This document shows positions 43,193-52,233 of a DNA stretch of 64,000 bases, in pieces (within the stretch, counting starts at the first letter, position 1; each line of letters starts with the position of its first letter). The stretch lies in NCBI RefSeq assembly GCF_015667585.1, contig NZ_JADPEG010000014.1, positions 1 to 64,000 of the forward strand, in the 5' to 3' direction. Origin of the DNA: Clostridium sp. D33t1_170424_F3. GTDB lineage: Bacteria; Bacillota; Clostridia; Oscillospirales; Acutalibacteraceae. The notes under the pieces were generated by a model. The model did no database searches, was not told the DNA's origin, and was given only the letters and a program-made list of their open reading frames with translations. The translations under genes and the position numbers were made by a program.

Positions 43193-44437
43193 TTAAATTT
43201 CTGCTGCAACGGGGACCGTCTGCATCAGCTTGCCGGGGTCCGCCAGGATTTTCTGCGCCGCGATAGCCGCCGCACCCAACAGCGCGGGACTGCCCGGCAG
43301 GCGGTTAATCTCAATGGCTACATCCCCGCTGGTCATCGGGTTCACGCAGGAACGCACTTTGGTTTGGACGATTTTGAGCAGCCGTTCCGATGCGATTTCC
43401 GCCAGTTCGTCGCCAATGACGATCAGGCCGGGATTGAACTGGTTGATCAGGTTGACGATGCCGATGGAAAGGAATCCGCAGATGTTGTCGTACTCGCGGC
43501 AGGCGACGGCGTCCCCATCGCAAATCGCATCGGCAATGGCGGCGGCGCTCAGATTTTGCGCTTTCAGGGCGGAGGCTTCTCCCGCTTCCAGACATTTCAT
43601 GATGTTTTCCCGCAGGACGATGGTAGAGCAGTATTTTTCCAAACAACCGCGGTTGCCGCATTCACACGGCAGACCCCTGTAGTCGATTGAGTTATGGCCG
43701 AACTCGCCTGCGATGCCGCGCTGTCCCATGACCAGTTTTCCGTTGGAGATCATGCCGCAGCCGATGCCTTCGCCCGCCAGCACATAGATCATATCCTGCG
43801 TGTCATAGGTGTCGCCGTAATACCAGAGCTGTGCAAAGGCGCTGGCATTGGCGTCGTTTGCGATATAGAAGGGGAGGTCCAGGTTTTCCGTCAATGTTTT
43901 GCGGATGGGAAAGTCCTGCCATCCGGCAAGCTCCGTCACAAAAAACAGGCAGTCCCGTTCTTCGTGATAGGGACCGGGCATCGCCATGCAGGCCGCGGCA
44001 ATTTCCGTATCGGGGTTTTCTGCCAGGACGGTTTCAACCGCCGCGCGGATGCGCGGAATGGTCGTTTGGACTGATTCGCGGGGCGCGATCGGGTATTCCT
44101 GCACGCTGGTCAGTTTGCCGGACAGGCCGGCCAGGGAGATATAGAACGCGCTGCGCGTCATGCGGATACTGATCACCTTGCAACGTTCTTCATTTAGAGT
44201 GATGCCGATGGAACGCCTGCCTTTCATACCGCTCATCAGACCGGTTTCCACAACGAGCCCGCATTCAATGAATTCTGCAATGATGTTTGTAATGGTTGCC
44301 TGCTTCAGTCCGGAAAGATGTGCCAGCGTTGCGCGGGAGCATACCCCCTGCTGCCGCAGCAGGTCCATAATGAGCGCACGGTTGATGAACTGGCTCCTTT
44401 CCTGGTTGATACTTTTGCGGTCAATGGAATCGTTCAT
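43193..44437 (-). CDS. ROK-family transcriptional repressor, copy 2
   Basis: ATG 44437 is chosen because GGAG lies 8 nt upstream and the protein (414 residues, MNDSIDRKSINQERSQFINR) then aligns end to end with the ROK gene at 30342. It has the same winged helix (GVCSRATLAHLSGLKQATITN) and ROK domain. The zinc motif is LPCECGNRGCLEKYCS. The two regulators keep the recognition helix SGLKQATITN unchanged, so they may bind the same DNA, while effector-domain differences could separate the sugars sensed. It sits beside the 2181-residue glycan-active gene, but the two genes are separated by 410 nt and read in the same direction. Confidence 0.88.
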   Translation of the reverse strand: MNDSIDRKSINQERSQFINRALIMDLLRQQGVCSRATLAHLSGLKQATITNIIAEFIECGLVVETGLMSGMKGRRSIGITLNEERCKVISIRMTRSAFYISLAGLSGKLTSVQEYPIAPRESVQTTIPRIRAAVETVLAENPDTEIAAACMAMPGPYHEERDCLFFVTELAGWQDFPIRKTLTENLDLPFYIANDANASAFAQLWYYGDTYDTQDMIYVLAGEGIGCGMISNGKLVMGQRGIAGEFGHNSIDYRGLPCECGNRGCLEKYCSTIVLRENIMKCLEAGEASALKAQNLSAAAIADAICDGDAVACREYDNICGFLSIGIVNLINQFNPGLIVIGDELAEIASERLLKIVQTKVRSCVNPMTSGDVAIEINRLPGSPALLGAAAIAAQKILADPGKLMQTVPVAAEI

Positions 44438-44732
44438 AATCAATTCTCCAATCCAATTATTGGCGGCTTGCCCCACGTCCCCATCGTACGGCGAGACCTT
44501 ACTAACTCTCAATATACACGATTTTTTACAAATATTAGTTCTATTTCGATATTAACATTACTTTGAACAAATTTATATATCGAATAAACTGTGTGACATA
44601 TATTATATATTATTTCTATAAATTATTGACAATAAAAATAAGAAAAGGTTTAAATAGATAAGAAATTATAAGAGCTAATGTTTACTGGTTAAATGCTTTC
44701 ACAACGCCCCTTTGCATATTGAGGAAATAACA
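44438..44732. other. AT-rich spacer upstream of ROK copy 2
   Basis: The spacer is strongly AT-rich from 44515 to 44690 and must contain the ROK promoter. I see no confident -35/-10 pair, palindrome or short gene. Confidence 0.4.
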
Positions 44733-44763
44733 GGCCGCCGTGCAAATTTACTGCACGGCGGCC
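44733..44763 (-). terminator. terminator of the 2181-residue gene
   Basis: Arms GGCCGCCGTGCA (44733-44744) and TGCACGGCGGCC (44752-44763) pair perfectly. The T tract on the minus strand is weak (TGTTATTTCC). Confidence 0.65.
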
Positions 44764-44847
44764 CGTAGCCTTTTCAGGTAACATCAAAGCGCGGATGGAT
44801 CAGATGCCAGCGCTTAGCATATCTGCGGCGGCTTTCAGTGGCGGCAA

Positions 44848-47800
44848 TCAGCCAATGGTTACCGTGCAGTGTTTGACCGGGTTTTGACTTGGCATCTGGG
44901 TATAGACGCCGGCGCTCTGGCCCGGTGTGCCAACTGCCCAAATTCTGTAGTAGTAATCGTTGCCGATCCTGGCCACATACTGCGTCTTGAGGACGGAGCC
45001 GTCGCCCACGGTGAAGCTCGGCGCGGTATTGCCGTTGACGACCGTCATCTTGAAGCAATACGCCTGTCCTCTCTTGAGGGTGAAATTCATCGTTGTGTCG
45101 GAACGGACATACGCCGCTGCGTTTTGGACGGAGCCAGCCGCGCTGACAACGCCCGTATTGCCGTAGCTGTTGTCCTGCATGGCGCTGGTGCTGCCCTTGC
45201 CGCTGCTGCTCGGCTTCGGGGCATCCTTTACTTCCAGCGCTTTGTAGGCGGCGGTCAGTTCGTCGTTTGCCGCGTCGACCTCTTCCTGTCCGGCGGTGTC
45301 GCTGTTCAGGACGGTGAGCGCGTTGGAGAGGGCCCGATGTAACCGCTGGACGGATTCCGCCGTATATTTGCCGGTATCGACGGCCTGCGCGGTTTGGACG
45401 TTCTCTTTCAGCGCGTCTTTGTTCGGGATTATGCGCAGGGAAGCCATGGCGTTGGTCAGGCGGTTAAGCGCCGCATTGATTTCCGCCGGCGTATTCGCGC
45501 CTGTGATGTTCTTTGCAGCTTCCAGAGCGGCGAGGAATTCTTCCTGGCCCACGGCAAGATACTGGTCCTTCAGCAGGGGGACGATCGCGTCCGCCTGATC
45601 GATCACCGTCTGCAAAGCGCTCAGGTCGCTCTGGCGGACCAGGCTTTCCACTGCCGCGCGCAGCTCTTTGTACGCTTTGTCCACGTCGGCCTTCAAAGGC
45701 TCTTTATCGGCAAGGACCGTGTTTGCCGCGTCCAGCTTGGCCAGCATGACCGCCCAGCTTGCGGCGGTGTAATCGCCTTCTGTGAGCATACCGGCGGATT
45801 CCACCAGCTCCTTCAGGCTGTCGGTATTGCCCAGCTCAAAGCTCAGCAGATGGATGGCGTCGATCAGATCGCCCCACGCCGTGTCGATTGCCGCCTGCGT
45901 TGCGGTCTTGTTGCCCTCGACGGCCTGTGCCGCCGCCAGCTTGCTGCGCAGGTTGGTTTGCACAGTCGGAACGGCGAGCTGGAACTCGTCGCTGTTGATC
46001 AGCTGTCCCGCGGTATCGATCACCGTGCGCAGGATCATCTTGTTGACAACGGTGAACGCGATTTCCGCATTTGCATCCGCGGTCAGGTTGGCGAACGTCA
46101 TGGAGAAGGCGTTCGGGGTGAAGTCCTCCTGTGCGATGCCGTTGACGGTCACGCCCGCGAACTCCCTGCCTTCCACTGCCGGGGCAAAGGTCAGAACACT
46201 GGTCGCGTTGGGCTGGAGCGTGGCTTTGTAGGAACCGGTGAGGTCCGCGAGTTTCTGGGCCTCGCCGTCCACGGTCAGCTTGGCCTGACGGCCGCTGTAG
46301 CTGACGGAGATGCTGTGCTCGGCCGGTTTTACATCCTTCTTGCCAAAGGCTTCGATCTCTGTGATACAGGTGTTGCCCCAGGCGTGCAATCCTTCCTTGA
46401 GGACCATGCGCAGGTTCGTGACGCCGGTGAGCGGCTCGTCGAAGGAGACCGTATAGCTCTCCTGTGTCTTATCTTCCTTTTCCCAGGTGGCGGTTACGTC
46501 TGCCGCGATGGTCTCCCAGGTGACGCCGTTGTCCTTGGAAATCTGGTAGTCCCACTTGGTCGGGCCCTGCTTTGCGCCGTAGAAGGTCCAGACAAGCACC
46601 TTCTCGAAGCTCTGCGGCTCGTCCCAGTTGAGAGTGATCCAGTTGTCCGGCGTGCCGTCCGGCGCAACGGTGATATGGGTACTGCTGGAGCCGTCCAGGC
46701 CGTGGTGGCCGTCGATCAGGCTCATGGGGTTGGTCGCCGGGCCCTGAATGCGGGTTGCGGTGACGCTGCTTGCCTTGCGAGCGATGTTCTCATAGCCGCC
46801 CATGGTGGAAACGGTGACAGTATAGGCGGTTTTAGCGGCCTGATACTGCGATTTTACAACAATCGGGATGGTTTTTTCCTGCATCGGACCGTCTATTGTG
46901 ACGGTGTAGCTCTCTCCCGGCAGAACGCGTGTGCCGTTGACGTACACAACCGCGTGTTCGCTGTTCGCGGCGGGGGTGATGTCCACGCTGCCGGCTTCCG
47001 CGCCGATGTCCACGGTGTAGTCGGTGACGTCCGCCTGGAAGGCCGGGCTGAGCTCACCCTTGCTGACCGTCAGGCTGCGCAGGCTGGAATCCTTGTCCGC
47101 GTTTTCAAGATCTGCGGCGTTTTCCGCAGTGGAAACCCAAGTGGGCAGGCCCGCCGCAACGACGGCGGATTTATCCCCGTCGTAGAATTTGACGGTAACA
47201 TTGGTTTCGGCATTGACCTGTACGCTGACGTTGGAAACCACGTTTTCACTCGGTGTGACCACCAGACCGCCGTCTTTCTGCTCGACGGAGCAGTTATACG
47301 CTTCAAAGCTGCCGTCTTCCTTCTGGGAGACATAGGCTTTGGTCAGGGCGACTTCGCCCAATGCCTTGAAGATTTCATGCACGTCGTTGTCGCACGCCGC
47401 GCCCTGCGTGACGGAGCCGCCCATGCCGGTGTAACCCGGGACCCAGGTGTTCTTCGGCGCTCTCCACCAGTAGGAAATCATATCGACGTATTCTTCGCCG
47501 ATAACGGCGTCCACGTGTTTGCCCTTGATCACATCGCCCTGGGAAGCTTCTTCATCTTTCACCCAAAGCTTTGTTTCACGGTACGGGTCCGCGATGAAGG
47601 CCCAGCGCAGGGTGCCGTCAAAGCTCATGAGCTGCGCGCAGGAGCCCATGGCGTTCATGCCGCGCTCCAGGTACTGCTGGTCGCCGGTCAGTTCGTACAG
47701 GTTGAACAGCGCGTAAATGCTCCAGGCGGACCAGCCGTGCGGGGAGTTCATCATATTCGGGGAACCGCTGGTCAGGCCCATCTCCACATCGTACTGGGCT

Positions 47801-50800
47801 TCCCAGAAACGCAGGGTGCCGCCGTTGATGCGGGAATCCGGGATAATGGATTGCTGGTGCGAGGTGTGGTAGTCGATGATTTTCAGTGCGGCGTTGGTGT
47901 ATTTCTCGCGCTCGGCGGAACCGGCCGGGAACATCAGCGCAAATTCGCTGAGCTGGGTGGCGGAGCAGGAGTTCGCGCCGTCCTCAAAGGTCTGCTGGCC
48001 TTCCGTCTCAAAATGGCCGTCCAGGCGGACCAGGTTATCCATGGCACGGGTGACGGACGCAAAGTGGCGGTCGTAGCGCTCCGTCCATTTGGCGCGCTCG
48101 TCTTCGGTCAGGCTTGCGTCGTCCTTGAGCTCCTTTTCCACATGGATCAGCTCCATGATGGACTTGGCCGGGTAGATGACGGAGGTGTAGTCCGTACCGC
48201 CGTTATAGTAGCCGCCGTTGTCCTTCTGCTTGGTCAGCAGGAATTCCGCCAGATTGACAGCGCTTTCCAGATCGCTCCAGTTGCCGGAGCTCTGGAACTT
48301 GTCCACGAAGATGCCCAGCATGGCGGAATGGTTCTGGATGCGGTTTTCCCAGGAGGTGGGCAGATCGGTGGTGACGTCGTACATCAGGGGATAGATCTCT
48401 TCAAATTTCTCGTCAATGGCCATATCCAGCGCATCGTCCGGGAAATATTTCTTTGCAATATAAGCGGAGTACAGGCCATAGAATTCTTCCGAATGGGATC
48501 CGCCTTTTTGCGGCGCTTCCACAGCGGCCTTGCGGGCCTGCTGGGCGTACCAGGACCAGGATTTACGGATGGAGAACATGCCCTCCGACTTGTAGCCCGC
48601 TTCGTTTTCCGCCCAGAGCTTGTAAACGCCCTCGGCTTTGTCCGCCGCGTCAAAAGTGCAATGATAGACACCATTTCCGTTGTCCACGGCGTCAAGTGCA
48701 GTTTCCGTGCCATCCGACGCAACCAGTGCGACCTTGCCGTTTTTCAGCGGGGACTGGGATTGGATCGTGATTTGGGAGGACTCGCCCTCCGCCATCGTAT
48801 AGCGGTCCGCGTCGATCATCGGCAGCAGGGTATTGTTGGAAATAGTCGGCTTGACGTCCTCGATGGCATTCAGGTCCTCGACGGGTTTGAGGTAGACGTT
48901 CCAGGTCTTCGTCTCGTTCGCGCCGATGTGGTCCGCGTCCTGCGGATGGCGCTCCGGCAGTTCGCCGGACTGCAGCATGTCGAGGGATGCGGTATAGATG
49001 CGGTGCGCGCCCCACTGGTAATCCAATGTGTAGGAGGCGACCGGCGCGTCGGTCGCAATGGTCATCAACCGGCCGGACGGGGTGGAAAGATAGCCCCACA
49101 TATGGGTCTTTTCACAGCGAAGTAGGGTGGGGAAGAGCTGGTCGTTGTACTGCGGATAGCTCTCCAGATAGGTGTTGAAGCCCAAATTCAGGGAGAGTTT
49201 GTCCACCTGCTGTTCCGCGTCTTTGTTATTGGTGACAGAGGCGGTGACCACCAGCTGTTTCTGCTCGTCCACAGAGTAGCGCATGGAGAAGGTCAGATCC
49301 TCCGATGCGGTGCGGGAACGGCCCGTGTAGGTGATGCTGCCGTCTTCGGCCGCTTCGCCCGCGGTCATCGCGATCGCGCGCCCATTGTATTTCCATACAA
49401 AGCCGCCGCGGTCATCCGTGCGCATCGGGATGGTGTACATTTCGCCGCCGATCATGGTCTTCAGAGACTGGATCTGGCCGCCTGTGTGGTTGATTTCCCA
49501 CTCGGGTGTGGTGATTTTTTCCTCCAGGCTGGTGGGAGCGGTGTCGGAAAGGGTAACCGCCTGGATACTCATGTTGCCCCAGTTGCTGTCGTAGGCGTTG
49601 GAGATCAGCGCGCGCACCTCAACGGTGTCGTCCGCGCTGGGCGTGCTGTACTGCAGGCGGGCCACGTGGCACACGGCGGGCGTGCCCGCGGTGGTGACGC
49701 TGTTGCCGTAGGTTTCACTGTACTGCACCTCGCCGTTGACGACCAGTTCCAGGGTGATGTCGGAAGCCCATTCGCCGGTGTAGACGTTCAGGTATTTCAT
49801 ATCCGGGCCGCCGGGGACGTTGAAGGTTACGCCGCTGCCTTCTTTGACAAAGACAAAGCCGTTATGTACGCCTGCCTCGGATTCCGGGGTAACGCCGTCC
49901 GTGTAGCTGTAGGCGGTTTTGGCGTCCTTGATGATCGGGTTGCTCTGCTGATTGCCGACGCCCGTCATGTTGGTAATCAGGGAGCTTTCCTGATTCTTGC
50001 GGTTGTAGCCGGAAAAAGTGGCGTTGTTGAAATACGCCCAATCCAGATTCCCTTCGGTGGACAGATTGGCGGAGACCGGCGCGCTGGAAGCTTTACCGGT
50101 TACAATAGAACCGTCGTCCTCGATCTGCCGGTCGCTCAGCGCGATGGCGGAGACGTTCATATTGCCCCACTGGCTGCTGTATGCCTTGGACACCCAGAGC
50201 TTGACTTTGACCTCGTCGTTCGCGTCCGCCGCCTGATACTGGATGGAAAGCAGGTTGTACTTTGCAGGCGTGCCGCTTGTGGTATCGCTGCTGCCGTAGG
50301 TTTCGGTATACTGTACTTCGCCGTTGACGGAGACTTCCGCGGTGATGTCCGCCGCCCATGCGCCGGTATAGATGTTCAGGTACCGGGGGGTGAGGCTGGC
50401 CGGGACGGTAAATTCCAGACCGTTGTTTGCTCCGGTGAAAACCAGGCCCTTTTTATTGTCGTCTCCCAGGGACTGCACGGGGGACAATCCGTCCAGGTAT
50501 AAAAAGTTGGTCTGTGTGTTCTTTGTAACATAATCCTGTTTGCCGATCAGCGTGAGGCCGCCGATCGCCGGGTCCTCGGTGTCCTTGCGGTTGAACGCGT
50601 CAAAGTCGGTGGAGTCGAGCATGACCCAATCGATGCCGCCCTGTTTGGTCAGGTTGGCGGTCGCCGGGGCGTCCAGCACCTCGCCGGAAGCGAGCGCATC
50701 CTCTTTTACAGGCGCTTCGTCGGTTACGGCAATCGCCTGGATGCTCATATTGCCGTAAGTTTCGTCCATCACGGCGGTGACCTCGGCGGTGACGGTTACA

Positions 50801-51393
50801 ATGTCGTCCTCGGAATCCGTCTGGTATTCGATTGTGGAAAGATAACAGTTTGCACCGGAAGAAGTATTCGTTTTACCGTATTCGCGGCTGTACTGTTCTT
50901 CTCCATTGACGGCGACGGACAGCTTGATCTGGGACGCCCAGGAACCGGTATAAAGACGCACATAGCGGGGATCGATGCTGCCCGGCAGGGTAAAGGAAAC
51001 TTTTCCGCCTTTTCCGTTGATCACCTGGCCTTTGCGGTTCTTTTCCGCGGCGTCGGTATAAACGAAGTTGGTCGCGGCGTCTGTGGCGATCTGTGCCAGC
51101 GTGCCGGAGAGTTCCAGGTTGGAAATAACGCTGCCCTCACCCATCTGTGCACAGCTTTCCAGATCCTTGCTGGTGAAGTGGAACCAGCCAAGCGGGCCTT
51201 CCGCCTCCAGGTCTGCCTCAGAAGGGGCAGTGCGCAGTGTGCCTTTGACAGCCGTCGCCGCGGCCTGCATGGAAACGCTCTGTGCGACGCCGTTGGGGGA
51301 CAGTTCCACAGCGGCGTTTGCGATGCCGGCGCCGGAAGCCGCCATCAGGGTGGCCAGCATCAGGGCAATCGCTCTTCTTCTCATCTCAATCAT
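44848..51393 (-). CDS. secreted six-hairpin-like glycan-active protein with three novel N-terminal repeats, FIVAR repeats and closing domain
   Basis: GGAGGAG lies 4 nt before ATG 51393; the signal peptide is MRRRAIALMLATLMAASGAG. Three tandem modules of about 180 residues follow (58-232, 235-428, 432-622). Each has the pattern P-x-YLN-YTG-x-WA-x-DI-x-V-NGE-x-QY-x-ETYG and ends WGNMSIQAI-x-LSD, resembling carbohydrate-binding beta sandwiches. A beta-sandwich domain (628-918; RTASEDLTFSMRYSVDEQ) leads to an alpha-helical region (952-1365; SWENRIQNHSAML, DNGGYYNGGTDY, MMNSPHGWSAWSIYALFNLY) with the look of an alpha/alpha-barrel six-hairpin glycosidase or lyase. A cadherin-like beta sandwich (1438-1535), an F5/8C module (1535-1692), the beta domain, FIVAR-like helices and the closing domain (2096-2181) end it. 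I cannot place the catalytic part in a numbered family; an enzyme on complex glycan is inferred. Confidence 0.8.
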   Translation of the reverse strand: MIEMRRRAIALMLATLMAASGAGIANAAVELSPNGVAQSVSMQAAATAVKGTLRTAPSEADLEAEGPLGWFHFTSKDLESCAQMGEGSVISNLELSGTLAQIATDAATNFVYTDAAEKNRKGQVINGKGGKVSFTLPGSIDPRYVRLYTGSWASQIKLSVAVNGEEQYSREYGKTNTSSGANCYLSTIEYQTDSEDDIVTVTAEVTAVMDETYGNMSIQAIAVTDEAPVKEDALASGEVLDAPATANLTKQGGIDWVMLDSTDFDAFNRKDTEDPAIGGLTLIGKQDYVTKNTQTNFLYLDGLSPVQSLGDDNKKGLVFTGANNGLEFTVPASLTPRYLNIYTGAWAADITAEVSVNGEVQYTETYGSSDTTSGTPAKYNLLSIQYQAADANDEVKVKLWVSKAYSSQWGNMNVSAIALSDRQIEDDGSIVTGKASSAPVSANLSTEGNLDWAYFNNATFSGYNRKNQESSLITNMTGVGNQQSNPIIKDAKTAYSYTDGVTPESEAGVHNGFVFVKEGSGVTFNVPGGPDMKYLNVYTGEWASDITLELVVNGEVQYSETYGNSVTTAGTPAVCHVARLQYSTPSADDTVEVRALISNAYDSNWGNMSIQAVTLSDTAPTSLEEKITTPEWEINHTGGQIQSLKTMIGGEMYTIPMRTDDRGGFVWKYNGRAIAMTAGEAAEDGSITYTGRSRTASEDLTFSMRYSVDEQKQLVVTASVTNNKDAEQQVDKLSLNLGFNTYLESYPQYNDQLFPTLLRCEKTHMWGYLSTPSGRLMTIATDAPVASYTLDYQWGAHRIYTASLDMLQSGELPERHPQDADHIGANETKTWNVYLKPVEDLNAIEDVKPTISNNTLLPMIDADRYTMAEGESSQITIQSQSPLKNGKVALVASDGTETALDAVDNGNGVYHCTFDAADKAEGVYKLWAENEAGYKSEGMFSIRKSWSWYAQQARKAAVEAPQKGGSHSEEFYGLYSAYIAKKYFPDDALDMAIDEKFEEIYPLMYDVTTDLPTSWENRIQNHSAMLGIFVDKFQSSGNWSDLESAVNLAEFLLTKQKDNGGYYNGGTDYTSVIYPAKSIMELIHVEKELKDDASLTEDERAKWTERYDRHFASVTRAMDNLVRLDGHFETEGQQTFEDGANSCSATQLSEFALMFPAGSAEREKYTNAALKIIDYHTSHQQSIIPDSRINGGTLRFWEAQYDVEMGLTSGSPNMMNSPHGWSAWSIYALFNLYELTGDQQYLERGMNAMGSCAQLMSFDGTLRWAFIADPYRETKLWVKDEEASQGDVIKGKHVDAVIGEEYVDMISYWWRAPKNTWVPGYTGMGGSVTQGAACDNDVHEIFKALGEVALTKAYVSQKEDGSFEAYNCSVEQKDGGLVVTPSENVVSNVSVQVNAETNVTVKFYDGDKSAVVAAGLPTWVSTAENAADLENADKDSSLRSLTVSKGELSPAFQADVTDYTVDIGAEAGSVDITPAANSEHAVVYVNGTRVLPGESYTVTIDGPMQEKTIPIVVKSQYQAAKTAYTVTVSTMGGYENIARKASSVTATRIQGPATNPMSLIDGHHGLDGSSSTHITVAPDGTPDNWITLNWDEPQSFEKVLVWTFYGAKQGPTKWDYQISKDNGVTWETIAADVTATWEKEDKTQESYTVSFDEPLTGVTNLRMVLKEGLHAWGNTCITEIEAFGKKDVKPAEHSISVSYSGRQAKLTVDGEAQKLADLTGSYKATLQPNATSVLTFAPAVEGREFAGVTVNGIAQEDFTPNAFSMTFANLTADANAEIAFTVVNKMILRTVIDTAGQLINSDEFQLAVPTVQTNLRSKLAAAQAVEGNKTATQAAIDTAWGDLIDAIHLLSFELGNTDSLKELVESAGMLTEGDYTAASWAVMLAKLDAANTVLADKEPLKADVDKAYKELRAAVESLVRQSDLSALQTVIDQADAIVPLLKDQYLAVGQEEFLAALEAAKNITGANTPAEINAALNRLTNAMASLRIIPNKDALKENVQTAQAVDTGKYTAESVQRLHRALSNALTVLNSDTAGQEEVDAANDELTAAYKALEVKDAPKPSSSGKGSTSAMQDNSYGNTGVVSAAGSVQNAAAYVRSDTTMNFTLKRGQAYCFKMTVVNGNTAPSFTVGDGSVLKTQYVARIGNDYYYRIWAVGTPGQSAGVYTQMPSQNPVKHCTVTIG

Positions 51394-51526
51394 CTTTCTC
51401 CTCCTAAGTTAATCTTCCTGTAAAAATTTGCTTGCCTTCCAAAGGGATAATCCAGTTATTTTTACCTCCTTTCAACCCGCGTCCATCGGCAAGGGGACCT
51501 TGTTTGTCCGCTGGTTCGCAGTTGGT

Positions 51527-51626
51527 ATGTAATCTTACATTATCTGTAAAACTAAATGACGCGAGTTTAATAGTTATTTCAGTTAAAGTATAACCTTATT
51601 AAAGCATATGGGCTTTCAAAAGTCAA
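51527..51626 (-). promoter_or_regulatory. proximal promoter and palindrome of the 2181-residue gene
   Basis: On the minus strand TTGACT (51626-51621) and TTTAAT (51603-51598) are spaced 17 nt. Downstream, ATGTAA-TC-TTACAT (51527-51540) is a perfect 6-bp inverted repeat and a candidate operator. Confidence 0.55.
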
Positions 51627-51741
51627 CTAAATATATGAAAACATGTAAAGATTTTGCAAAACTTTCATGCCTTTTGTAAGAACGTAGAGTCAAAGAATTT
51701 TGACATCTGCTTTGCAGCGAACAAAAATACTTATATTAGTT

Positions 51742-51792
51742 ACTTATATAAGTTAACGATGAAAGTATAGGCCGGAAAAGTTTTTTTGTCAA
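51742..51792 (-). promoter_or_regulatory. distal promoter and palindrome of the 2181-residue gene
   Basis: On the minus strand TTGACA (51792-51787) and TATACT (51769-51764) are spaced 17 nt. Just downstream lies the perfect 12-bp palindrome ACTTATATAAGT (51742-51753), followed by a near-copy, ACTTATATTAGT (51730-51741). The tandem placement at the start of the transcript suggests repressor sites. Confidence 0.65.
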
Positions 51793-51850
51793 TGGGATTT
51801 TGAAAATATTTCAATAAATACTTAAGGGGAGAAATCCATGGAAAATAAAA

Positions 51851-51888
51851 ACTCCCCGCCAACAGGTGATAACCCGTTGGCGGGGAGT
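51851..51888 (-). terminator. terminator of the GH27 gene
   Basis: Arms ACTCCCCGCCAAC (51851-51863) and GTTGGCGGGGAGT (51876-51888) pair perfectly and are followed on the minus strand by TTTTTATTTTCC. Confidence 0.9.
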
Positions 51889-51994
51889 ACAGATACATGG
51901 CCGGTATAGGCTCTTATCCGGTTTTTACCGCAGTGTGCGTTTCCGTCCGTCTTACGCTTCCGAAGATTTACTCAGACGGCAATGATGCGGATTT

Positions 51995-52097
51995 TTAGCC
52001 GATCGTCACTGGCAATGCGTAACGGCGTTCTGCCCGGGACGCCCGGTCGGGACACGCTTACAGCGAAGCCATTTTAAGCAATTGCGACAGAACAATC
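51995..52097 (-). pseudogene. two vestigial closing-domain ends behind the GH27 gene
   Basis: On the minus strand 52097-52074 reads DCSVAIA and a stop (an ITIA-type end), followed by AATGGCTTCGCTGTAAGCG, the spacer seen after the plus-strand genes. Then 52038-51995 reads QNAVTHC, a one-base deletion, and VTIG with a stop. The two stops are 79 nt apart. Neither has a start codon. They are relics of the same ladder seen at 273-314, 7030-7068 and 11006-11047. Confidence 0.65.
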
Positions 52098-52233
52098 CTT
52101 TTACAGTTGACATATAACGCCGTTCGCAGACACGAAGTGTCCAACACACCTATGGTGCTTTTAGTGGAGGTTCACTTTAAAACGGGGCGTTTCCATGTTT
52201 TATTTGCAAAAAGGTTGCTTTCAGCGGCAGCAA

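Noticed and set aside
45394-45749. Possible ncRNA or riboswitch signals inside the large genes
   Set aside because: No conserved riboswitch core or tRNA/rRNA-like fold was recognised; GC-rich stems inside coding DNA are expected by chance.
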